This document shows positions 29,101-41,374 of a stretch of 64,000 nt of DNA, piece after piece. A program made the translations under genes and the position numbers. This DNA is from Mesocentrotus franciscanus (lineage: Eukaryota > Echinodermata > Echinoidea > Camarodonta > Strongylocentrotidae): positions 12,697,804 through 12,761,803 of the forward strand of contig CP137680.1 in the NCBI GenBank assembly GCA_037976565.1, given 5' to 3'. Under the pieces are notes generated by a model, which worked only from the letters and a program-made list of their open reading frames with translations, was not told where the DNA came from and did not search any database. The stretch's first letter is position 1. The number at the start of each line of letters is the position of its first letter.

Positions 29101-32100
29101 TCTGATCAATCGAGAGTCAGAGAGAGAGAGAAAAAAAAAATTGAAGCAGTATTTTCTTTATCATGTTTCCGTTTGAACATGAAAAATAACACATTAGCTG
29201 CATTTACACTGCAAGCAAAAATCGTCCCTTTTTTATCACATTCCGGGGTGTTTGGGCGGAAGTTCCTAAGCAACTACCCATAAACATGACGAAAAACCAA
29301 AATTGAAAAACCCACCTCAAGAGTGTGGTTTTTTGTAATGCCATCAGAAACTTCACTGGTTTTTGCAGTGTAAATGCTCACTCTTAAAACCGGTGAATAA
29401 TTTTTTTTTTTTGGGGGTCACATGACTCTTGCTTCTGTGCTAACGAATGTTAGGCAGCAAAAAGTGGTGCATGCCCACAACTCACCCAAAAAACAGAATT
29501 ATATTTATAATTATAATTATCAAACACTGACAGTTTCTTATGGGTATTTCCAGTAGTGCAAATGGCATTAACAAAAATGATGGTGTTTCAAAATAGTTTT
29601 TGGCTGTGTAAATGGGCCTATATTAATAAAATTTTAGATGGAGGCATGGTCCCAAAAGTGCAGCTTTCTGTTGATTCACATTCCGTATGAGTAACTTGCC
29701 AAAAGTGCTATAAAAACGCATGACAGATAATATTGCTGACCTATGACCTCTATGTTTGTTTAGGAAGCAAGTTTTGAGGCAGGCTGTTTCCACTAACAGT
29801 CTTGGATACCCTCTCGAGCACCTGATGATTGCATTGGCCGTAGCATGGATGGTGGCCTTTCATATCATCCTCTTTGGGATCAAGTCCTTCGGCAAGGTAA
29901 GAGGAAGACTTCTTCTTCTCCTCCTTCTCCTCCTTCTTTTCTCAATTCTCTTTCCCCTTCTCCTTCTCCATCTCTTTCTCATTCTTCTTCTTGTAATTTT
30001 CTAAGGGCTTTGCAGCCTATCATGAAGACGAATTAAACATTTCAAGCGGTGTGAGGAAGATAAATCAGATTTCATGGGAGAAGGGCATTAAGATGGCCAA
30101 GGAGTAGTTGTTGGAAATTCTGAAGGAAAAGAATGTTTATATTCTTAGAAGGGGTACTGTTAGGCGTACAGAGTTTCTTGTTTGTGAACTTTCATTGTGG
30201 TTCTAGTGACGTACTTGTAGTCACTATAAAGTGATATATTTTAGGGTATTCCAAAGAACAGATGCTAAACAAAGAGTTCAAATAACGCCTAGATGATGCA
30301 AGGTTATTGTAAAGTTTTCCTCATGGATTTTTTTTCTTCTTCTTCTCTTGTGCCTTGGCAAACCTAAGGAGAGAGAGAGAGAGAAAGAAATGGGGGGGGG
30401 GCAGAGAGTGCGTCTCAGCCATTATAGATTTTTTTTTCATTTTCAGAGCCTCCGCACACTGTTATTGCACTCAATTAGATGTGGATTAGCTTAAAATGAT
30501 AAAACTTTTCTGTTTTTCAAACTAATCCATACCCTCATGGTGAGAAAGTTATTTTTTTGAAGTATCTTATTAACTCTGTTATGTTATGTTAACTCTTCAC
30601 AGTAAAATATTTATAAGATATTAACCACTATATCAATCTCTTTTCTGTACATCACACAGGTTGCATACATCTTGTTCAGTGCTCACATCCTCCTCCTATT
30701 TGTGCTTTTGATCCGTGGTGCCATCTTGGATGGAGCTATGGAGGGTATCAAAATACTCTTCTATCCAGATGTTCACAAACTCCTGGAAGTTCAGGTATGC
30801 TTTCCATCAAAAAGTGTGTTTGAATGGTTGCAATGGATCAGTGGTTAGTAGTGTCATGGTCCTGGAACAGGTCCTGGTTTCAAAATAAAGTCTTTGATCT
30901 CATGAACGCTGGCTTCAAAATATAGTCATTGTCCTTGTGCACACTGACATCAGATGCAGATGCAGTAGCTTAGTGGTTAGTGTAGTGGTTTAAGAAATTC
31001 AAGGCCCTAGTTTCAAATTAAAGGTCAAGGCACAATATTCATTTGGATATCATTTTTATGCCTCCGCTACAAAGTAGCCGGAGGCATTATGTTTTCGGGT
31101 TGTCCGTCCGTCCGTCCGTCCGTCCGTCCGTCCGTCCGTACGTCCGTCCGTACGTCCGTACGTCCGTACGTCCCGTTCTCGTGATCGCGTTATCTCAAGA
31201 ACCGATTGATGGATTCCCGCCAAACTTGGGTCGTGTATGTATCTTGCAGAGCCAATGATCTGATTAGATTTTGGGGTCACGAGGTCCAAGGTCAAAGGTC
31301 ACAGGGCTCATTATGTATTCAAAAATAGCTCGTGATCGCCTTATCTCAAGAACCGATTGATGGATTCCGCCAAACTTAAGTCATGTATGTATCCTGCAGA
31401 GCCAATGAACTGATTAGATTTTGGGGTCACAAGGTCAAAGGTCAAAGGTCAAAGGGCTCATTATGTATGCAAAAATAGCTCGTGATCGCATCATCTCAAG
31501 AACCGATCGATGGATTCCCGCCAAACTTTGGTCATGTATGTATCTTGCAGAGCCAATGAGCTGATCAAATTTTGGGGTCCTGAGGTCAAAGGTCAAAGGT
31601 CACAGGCCTCATTATGGATGCAAAAATAGCTTGTGATCGCGTTATCTCAAGAACCAATTGATGGATTCCCGCCAAACTTATGTCATGTATATATCTTGCA
31701 GAGCCAATGAACTATTTCGATTTTGGGGTCACGAGGTCAAAGTTCAAAGGTCATGGGGCTCATTATGTATGCAAAAAAAGCTTGTGAACGTATTATCAAT
31801 AGAACCGACAGATGGATTACTATCAAACTCAGGACATGTACATGTATGCACTGTATCTTGCAGAGCCAATGAACTGATTAGATTTGAGGGTCATGAGGTC
31901 AAAGATCAAAGGGTCATACATGTATATGAAAAATAGTTTGTTATCACAATATTCTGAGAACCTGATAATGGATTACAATCAAACTTGAATTTTAAAATTT
32001 GCTTCTGTTTTGGTTTGTAAAATCGCGCTATGGCGGAGGCATCATTTTCGACTGCGCGCAGTCGAAGGTCCATCTAGTTTTTTTGAACATTTATATCTTA

Positions 32101-35100
32101 ATGTGAAAGATGAGTGGGATCACTCTGTATTTCCAATTTTTATGCCTCCGCTACAAAGTAGCCGGAGGCATTATGTTTTCGGGTTGTCCGTCCGTCCGTC
32201 CGTACGTACGTCTGTACGTCCCGTTCTCGTGATCGCGTTATCTCAAGAACCGATTGATGGATTCCCGCCAAACTTGGGTCGTGTATGTATCTTGCAGAGC
32301 CAATGATCTGATTAGATTTTGGGGTCACGAGGTCCAAGGTCAAAGGTCACAGGGCTCATTATGTATTCAAAAATAGCTCGTGATCGCCTTATCTCAAGAA
32401 CCGATTGATGGATTCCCGCCAAACTTAAGTCATGTATGTATCCTGCAGAGCCAATGAACTGATTAGATTTTGGGGTCACAAGGTCAAAGGTCAAAGGTCA
32501 AAGGGCTCATTATGTATGCAAAAATAGCTCGTGATCGCATCATCTCAAGAACCGATCGATGGATTCCTGCCAAACTTTGGTCATGTATGTATCTTGCAGA
32601 GCCAATGAGCTGATTAAATTTTGGGGTCCTGAGGTCAAAGGTCAAAGGTCACAGGCCTCATTATGTATGCAAAAATAGCTTGTGATCGCGTTATCTCAAG
32701 AACCAATTGATGGATTCCCGCCAAACTTATGTCATGTATATATCTTGCAGAGCCAATGAACTAATTCGATTTTGGGGTCACGAGGTCAAAGTTCAAAGGT
32801 CATGGGGCTCATTATGTATGCAAAAAAAGCTTCTGAACGTATTATCAATAGAACCGACGGATGGATTACTATCAAACTCAGGACATGTACATGTATGCAC
32901 TGGGTCTTGCAGAGCCAATGAACTGATTAGATTTGAGGGTCATGAGGTCAAAGATCAAAGGGTCATACATGTATATGAAAAATAGTTTGTTATCACAATA
33001 TTCTGAGAACCTGTTAATGGATTACAATCAAACTTGAATTTTTTAATTTGCTTCTGTTTTGGTTTGTAAAATCGCGCTATGGCGGAGGCATCATTTTCGA
33101 CTGCGCGCAGTCGAAGGTCCATCTAGTTATGCCTCTGCCACACGTAGTGAGTACCGGAGGCATTATGTTTTTGGGTTGTCCGTCCGTCCGTCCGTGAATA
33201 TTCTTGTGAATGCGATAACTTAAGAACGCATCGAGGTATCATAGTTAAACTTGGTGAGAGTATGTATGACCATGTAAAGATTACCCGATTACATTTTGGG
33301 GTCAAGAGGTCAAAGGTCACGGGTCAATTTAAATGTGCTAAAATATCTTGTGAACGCGATAACTTGAGACAAATTGTGCTATCGTAGTGAAACTTGGTAA
33401 AAGTATGTATGACCATGTAAAGATTACCTGATGACATTTTGGGGTCAAGAAGTCCAAGGTCACAGGTCACAGGTCAATTTAAATGTGCTAAGATATCTTG
33501 TTAGTGCATAACTTGAGAACGAAATAAGGTATCGCAGTGAAACTTGGTAAGAGTATGTATGACCATGTAAAGATCATTAGGTGCTGTGGGACCTACTTGC
33601 TACTATAACTTGATAATGTATGTTCTGAATAACAATGTTTATAACCCTAGCAGCTAGCCTGAAAAGACTAGTATGGAGAGGAAAACTATTCCAATCCACT
33701 TGAGGAAAACATCCCAAATTTCAAGCCTGAAATACTATATCTGATGAAATTAATATCAGCATATAAAAGAACCAACACTCATATCATCAATATCCTGAAT
33801 AACCATGTGAAATCAATCACCAAGTTATTCAAATCGCTGTTTCAAATGACCCTTGCAGAAAACCTTCATTCGCACTGTTGCCAATCTATTACCATTCCGC
33901 AATCTCTATGAGAAATTACATCAAATGTTTCGCGTCCTGAAGTCTCATACGCGATTTCTGTGCACAGACCATGGATATATGAATTCAAGGGTTGATTTGG
34001 GGTCTATATTTAAAATCTTCTTTTGAATACAACTTAGAATTGCAGAAAATGTATAAAGAGTTTTTCAAACAATAACCAATAAAATTGTACACTCATCAAC
34101 TACAGTAACAACTATCAAAATTTCATAAATATGTGTGTGCCATGTGAAAAGTTATAAAAGTGCCAAAGATATTTTTAAAACCAGGTAGTAAAGGTGTGGG
34201 CAGTTATAGGTGCCCAGTCAGTAATTGGCCGTTTACTCAAAAATGTGACCAGGGTTATTTTCATGCCCCCGAACTTGTACCAATGTAATTTGATCAAAGT
34301 TGATGCAAACAAGGAACTACCTTTAAATTACAAGGTAGTGATTGACAAATAATTTGTTTTAATACGTTAAAGTAGTAGCCCTCTTTTGCTCACCTTCCCC
34401 AATTTCACTGAAATTCCAAGGATAGAAGCTTTTAAGAATAATATACTTCTTCAAATATTAGAGCAAAAGACCAGTAGTTTTCAAATGAGAAGTGAAGAGA
34501 TTTATGTTATTTTCTTTGAGGTTTGATAACTAACCCTCCGCAAAGCATATGTTCAATACAGTGAAAATAGAACAAAGCTAATCACTTCTCACTAAAAACT
34601 ACTGGTCCGTTAGATCTAAATATGAAGAGGGTTATTATCATGCCTAAGACCTTCTACCCATAAAACTTCATTGAAATTAGGGAGGATCTGCAAATGAGGG
34701 CTACTACCTTTAATCCAATAATTAAAAAATACTGACAATGTTGCAGGCGGAGGCATATTTTCGACTGCGCAGAGTCATTTTTTTCTTCTAGTTTTTCTAA
34801 GTAGTAGTTTTGAAGTCTTATGTTGCCCTTTCATCTTTGCAGGTTTGGTCCAAGGCGTTCAACAGTGCCATGTACATGTTTGCACCAATGTGTGGGATTC
34901 TGATGTCTCTGAGCAGCTACAACAAGTTCCACAACAACTGCTTCATGTAAGCATAAACAACAAGGGGAAGAGAGAGACAGAGAGACAGAGAGACAGAGAG
35001 ACAGAGACAGAGAGACAGAGAGACAGAGACAGAGAGAGAGAGAGAGAGGCAGAGAGAGAGGGAGAGAGAGAGAGAGGGAGAGGGAGAGGACCAGTTGGGG

Positions 35101-38100
35101 GAAGTAGAGAGTGACAAAAAGTGAGAGAAAAAGTGAGAGAAAAAGAAGAGAACAAAAGGGACAAAGCAGGTACAAACATGGATTACTTGACTGAAAGTTA
35201 TTTTTATAATTGTTCACAGTCAAGTTCATTAATCATTTTTATATACCTCACTTTAGAAATCTAGCCATCTGATTGGTCGAAATTGGAGTCTTGATTTCAA
35301 GCCATGCCCCACTCACAGGGAATATCCATAGCCCACAGGGAATATCTATTAATTTGTACCCTCATCCTCCTGCGATCCCCATTGGTTTACGTGTTAATTA
35401 ACTTAGTTTGTGCGGAGCGCAGCATTCCATACATTTTTTGTGCCATTAATTTGGTTGCTACAAACACAGCGCAGACGACCGCCGATCTCGATTGTAGCTA
35501 GGCCTAGATCTACATGTAATGACGAGATGACGCCCCTTTGGAAATATAGAGATAAACCTGCTCTTTCATATGACACCTCATTTTTTGAGTATCACCTTCA
35601 GGATCACAAGCAATAAAGGTTTGAATCTCGATTTGGAAAATATGATTGACCAATTTGGCATGATCGTGCAATGCACGTCTGCGTAGGGATATATGCGTGC
35701 AATCTCAATGGCCAACTAAGCTACCCGTGCAAGTTTATCAACAAAGAACCTACCGTGATTGACCAGTAAGTCGCACAAAATTGTATTTTATGACCCTGTT
35801 TTCAGTACCGGTATATAAAGTTATAATGACTGCTTTAATATTCGAGGCATAGTTGTTTTTTTGGCTCAATAAAAACAACTTTCCCTATCATAGCAGTCAT
35901 TATTACTATAACAGGGCTTTCATATAGCAGTGTAATTTGAACATGTGTAGTCTATAATTTTGTAGGAAAAACATTACTTCTCTGCCGTTACCCCCAAGTA
36001 TAACAATAATATTGTGACTATATACGGGTTTGAATGAGGAGTGCTTAATTTGAATACCAAGAGCAACATTTTTTTCCCCCTTGAATATCAGTTGCTTCTC
36101 ACTTATATAGTTTTTCATATTCATTCCCCCCTCCCAAGTTGAGGCTGTTTGTTACACAGAGTAATATGCATGTATGTTTACTGCCAAAGCATATGCTCCG
36201 TAGTTGAAGGTTTTCTGCTACATGTATCACATTACCTTCTATCTGTACTGCTCAACTAAGGCATTGACATTTTTAAAAGTCAGGCTAGATCTGCATCCCT
36301 ATATTCCAAAAAGAAAATTGCTTATATACAGTGTACTGGACAGTATTATCATTTAAACAAAAATAGAAATACAACTTGTCTCATGTCCTACATGTATCTT
36401 GCTAGAAGTTGTTTTCTATTATGTTTATTGATTTCCTCTCTAGGGATTCTGTGGTACTCATCTTGGTGGGTCTCTTCATCAACCTCCTGTCTGCCGTCAC
36501 ATTCTTCTGCTATGTTGGGTACGGAAACCAGGCCTTGGACATGAATGCCCTTAACCTCACTAACCGAACAACAGGTAAGTCTATAGCCATCAACAGAGAG
36601 AGTTGAGTACTGCTTTCTTATTATCCCCTCGCCGACGAAGTCGGAGGGGATACAGTAACGCTGCCGTCCGTCCTTCCTTCCTTCCCTCCTTCCGTCCGTT
36701 CGTTCGTGACAAATTTGGTTTCCAATCGATAACTTCAGTAATATACAGTAGGCTTGCAGGTGCACCATGTGAGAGAGAGGGAGGATTGAGGAGTTTTGAA
36801 AAGAACTCTCTGTATTCTTTCTTGAGGGTGTGTGTAGTCCTGAAAAGGACTGTTGGTGTAGTCTTGAAAAAGACTGTTGGTTATCTTTCTTTCTTAGCTT
36901 ATAGTTCTAAGGAGAACTATAGCGCTTAGAGAGGATGAGTGGCGGAAGTCTTTTCAAGACTACACCAACAGTCCTTTTCAGGACTACACACACCCTCAAG
37001 AAAGAATACCGAGAGTTCTTTTCAGAACTCCTCAATCCTCCCTCTCTCTCACATGGTGCACCCGCAAGCCTACTGTATATCTACATCACCATGCAAGCCG
37101 ATACTTACAAGCAGCATCTAACTTCAGTAATGTTTGATAGATTTTAATGAAATTTGATATGAAGGTACATGATATCAAAATACAGGCTAATTTCGATTTC
37201 GGAGTATGTAGGTCATAGGTCATAGCTCATTAAATATGCGAAAAAATACAAATCTGGTTTCCGATCAATAACTTCAGTAATGTTTGACGGATTTTAATGA
37301 AATTTGATATGAAGGTACATGGTAGGCCTATCAAAACACAGCCTAAGTTCAACTTCTGAGTATGTAGGTCATAGGTCATAGCTCATTAAATATGCGAATC
37401 TGGTTTCTGTTCGATAAGTTTAGTAATGTTTGACGGATTTGAATGCAATTTGATATGAAGGTACATGGTATCAAAACACAGCCTAAGTTCGTTTTCAGAG
37501 TATGAAGGTCAAAGCTCATCCTACATTCAATATGCGAATCTGGTTTCTGTTCGATAACTTAAGTAATGTTTTACAGATTTTAATCAAATTTGATATGAAG
37601 GTACATGGTATCAAAACACAGCCTAAGTTTGTCTTCGGAGTATCAAGGTCAAAAGTCATAGCTCATTAAATATGCGAATCTGGTTTCCGTTCGATAACTT
37701 TAGTAATGTTTGATGGATTTTAATCAAATTTGACATGAAGGTACATGGTATCAAAACACAGCCTAAGGCCTATAAATGTAATGCTTCCTGGGAGAAATTT
37801 CAATTATTTAAACATATTTGTGGCTTACACCCAGTAAATAAGATCGATTAATCGATCTGTATTGAAAAACAAGTCAGTGGTTCCAAGATTTTTTCTGACT
37901 TGTTTTTCAATACAGATCGATCAATCGATCTTATTTACTGGGTGTAAGCCACAAATATGTTTAAATAACAGCCTAAGTTCTATTTCGGAGTATGTAGGTC
38001 AGAGGTGAAATGTCATAGCTCATTAAATATGCAAAAAAACTAATTATATATGTGAAAATGTGGTTTATAACTTCCTTGCCTAGTAATATAATAGTATAGT

Positions 38101-41100
38101 CTAATGGAGGTAACTTGTGTCATTTGTACCCTGCAAGGGGATTCTACGCTTTGCGTTGACTTGTTTTTAATTGGAATTTGCTCAAAATTTCACCGACCAG
38201 TTCCTTTCATTTTCTGCTTCTATTAACACCAACTTAATATCAAGGCGGACCTCCCTTTAATGTTTCAACTGTTATCCATTTTTTAAAAATAGTGTTATAT
38301 AATTGAATTGCTATGCTAGCATCTACATGCATTTACAGTAGTTCCATTTGCACAATTAAATTTATCACATTATGGTGTACTCTGTAAGCACTGTCTATTG
38401 AGAATCAAAGGTTTTCTTTTACACATTAAGTGTACATTTTCAGATGTATTTGCTTGAACTTTGAGATCTACCTTTAAGAAAAGTTTTTGGAATAGATATG
38501 TTCTAGAATTCTATTCTATTTTAGAAAAGATATATTTACAATGCAACCACCAGGATACATGTTTGGTTTCGGAATCATTTATTACTAATTTCTCTAAATT
38601 TGAAGGTAGTATCAAATTTTTGCTGACAGTGACACCCAGAAACAAGATCTTCAGATAAGCACTCTGTTAGGTGCTTCAAATCTATTATCAACAAACTCTT
38701 GTCCTTAAAACTGTATAATCATTGTAAGGAATATGTCTGTACTTATATTCAAGTTGCTTCATGAAATCAGAGTTTCGGTTTTCTGTTTTGCCCGGATTCA
38801 TAGAGCTACATGTTGTATGATTACATAACTTAGAGTAAATTAGAAAATATGATTATTTATTTAACTCTTCACTGTCTCAGGGAAGTGTTTCACAAAGACT
38901 AAGACCGACTTGGACTTGAACTATGGCAGGCCGTTCATGCCACTAGTTCCTCTAACCATTCCTGGCATTGGTTTCTCAAGGGATGTACAAATTGTAAACA
39001 ATCTACAGAATTTAAATGTTGTTATAGTTCATTATTGACGGAAAAAATATTATCTAAAGATCATAATTTCTAAGGTTTTTTACCTCTAATTTACCTCTGG
39101 TTAAAGACTTTTCAAGGGCTTTAAATAAATCGCATACTGTAGTATAAGTCCAAGTCTTAAATACAACTTAAGTTTAATATGTAAGTAACTTTTTTTCTTC
39201 ATCAATGAACAATCAAAAATGTAAATTCTGTAGATTTGTGATGTCCCTTGAGAGACCAATGGTGAGAGCAACCAGTGGCATGAATGACCTGGCATAGTGG
39301 CAGTCTGGGGTTTTGATCCTTGTTGAGTAATGAATTAACAATTTTTGGTTCATGATATGGATGATATTTTCATCATGTTTTATTTCTTATATTTTCATAC
39401 TTTTTATCTCAGGAGAAACCATCTTTGTGATGTTCACTACTATCTTTGGTACCTTGCCTCACGCCAGGATCATGTCTTTCCTTCTCTTTTTCTTCACATT
39501 CCTCTCAAGTCTTAGCTTCCAGGTAAATATTATATTTTATTATAATTATTAAATGTTATTGTGTTGTACAGTTATTTGACATTGAATGTAAGACCCCGTT
39601 CTCATTCACTTCGTTGGAGCTGTCTAACTAAGACCCGTTCCTCAGGAGCAGTTCTTAGGTGAGTGAGAACGGTCAAAGTGGTCCAGGAAGTGGACTTCTG
39701 GACCGCTCCAGAAGACCACCTCGGGAGGTTGTCTTGAGGAACGGGTCTTATTAAGAGCGGTTTGGACCGCTCTAACGTGCAATGAGAACGGAAGCGTACT
39801 TTGAACGGAAGTGAGCTAGTGACGTTCCGCGCAAAACATGTAGAACGGTACATACAGTTTGTATTCCGCGCACGAAAAAATTGACCCGCTGACCTGGGCT
39901 GCCATAGCGACAAGACCACTTTGACTCGTGGAGCGGTTTGAGCCATAAAAAAATGCTCGCAGTGTGAACGCTCGCAAACCGTTCCTCAAGACCCGTTCCT
40001 CTGGAGCAGTCTAACTAAGACCACTTTCAAAGTGAGTGAGAACGGGGTCTTATACTCCAGGCTTGTTTAAAATAAGTTTTAGTTTTGGTCAAGCAATGGC
40101 ATTGTGGAAGTCTGAAAGTGATAGGGATAGGTTGATTATGTAGTTTATAAGAGTTGAGGTGTACTGGGAGGTATTGGAATCATCAAAACGATAAGAAATG
40201 ATTCAATCTTCCTGAAAATCACCCGCACTGCATGCAGAAATTAGTTTACTAGACTACACACACACACATGTGATATGAAAGTTTGGTCCAAACTTTTCAG
40301 CTATTTCCCATCATATTTCAAATATGAGTGCATTTAAAGACTACCGGTAGTCCTTTTTCAGGTGATATTTCTACTAGATATTCATCAAAACTGACAGACA
40401 ACGAATGAGAAAGCTCACAAATCCTATTTCATCTTTACCAGAATTTAACCTTCTCTTTTAAAATATTACCTACTGAAAGGGATATATCAGTTTCAAATTT
40501 AGGTCACAAGTGAAAAAGTTCTTTGATAAGAAGTTGATGAACAGTCAACCCTCAAAATAGATGTAATCCCTCAGCTACCATCTTTACTGATAAAGGTGTT
40601 TTCTAAAAATGAACTTGATTCTGCTTTAAAATCACCTGTTCATAACTTTATCATCACCAATTTTACTTGTATATTTAAAAAATAAAACAAAAAACAACAG
40701 GCTTGAGGTCTACAAACTTTGTTGTAGATTGTAAATTACACATTTCTCCTTGTTTACAAATTTTGGCCTAGAAATTCTGACTTTGTTAATTTCTTGTAGA
40801 TTTCCTCTCTACTTTAATCAACAAATAGTTTAGCCATTGTTTCACACCTGTGTGTGTAAATTTCACTCCTGCTTGGGTAAGTTACACTCTGGTATTTCCT
40901 GTGTAATATACAACCTGTCAATTAAACATTTACCTGAGGAGTTAAATGACCTACTTCTTCTCTTAAACCAGCTGAAGTTCAATGATGATAGCGAGCTTTA
41001 GATTCTGACACCGAACGACCATCGACTACGAGTGACGTCATTTTGAGGAACTGCGCATGCGCCACCTGCTTCTGCGCATACGCAGTTCCTCAAAATGACG

Positions 41101-41332
41101 TCACTCGTAGTCGATGGTCGTCCGGTGTCAGAATCTAAAGCTCGCTGATGTAATAATAGTGTGCGAAGGTTCATCTTTATTCATATACAGTACATCAATG
41201 ATTTCACTTTTGTGTTTTCTGCCCCTGTCCATCTCTGACACTGTCTGTCTCTGTCTCTAAATCTGTCTGTCTCTATCTCTGTCTGTTTCCTTCTTCTTTT
41301 TTTGTCCTTCATTCTCTCTCTCTCTCTCCCCC

Positions 41333-41374
<42 letters not shown>

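Larger units (their letters stand above)
34947..36443 (+). other. SLC6-like gene intron 8
   Basis: Opens with an AGAGAC/GA microsatellite (34970-35095) and contains a hairpin-type element (35794-35917). The rest is unrecognised. Confidence 0.5.
36622..38165 (+). mobile_element. Helentron-like element, family 2
   Basis: 5' end TATCCCCTCGCC with hairpin (CCCCTC...GAGGGG), a CCGTCCGT/CCTTCC microsatellite (36662-36709), ~130-bp tandem units (TTCGATAACTT.AGTAATGTTTGA...), then a subterminal inverted copy GCAAGGGGAT (38134-38143), a small hairpin ACGCTTTGCGT and tail TTGACTTG. Two hairpin elements are nested at 36741-37080 and 37806-37966. Confidence 0.6.

Noticed and set aside
31043..32985. Frames with SVRPSVRPSV or DGRTDGRTD patterns
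   Set aside because: Translations of the GTCC microsatellite and tandem units, not genes.
31057..34800. CRISPR-like regular spacing of repeats
   Set aside because: Units are ~150 bp with no constant-repeat/variable-spacer pattern, and the window is eukaryotic.
34831..35229. 132- and 89-residue frames on both strands
   Set aside because: They arise from the AGAGAC/GA microsatellite; the part that overlaps exon 8 on the plus strand is not in the exon's frame.
38971..39000. Alternative donors for SLC6 exon 10 (GTACAA, GTAAAC)
   Set aside because: Both would leave phase 0, which does not fit exon 11; only GTTTCT at 38971 gives the required phase 1.
39602..39946. 114-residue minus-strand frame
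   Set aside because: Lies wholly inside the 460-bp TIR element and has no transposase similarity visible.
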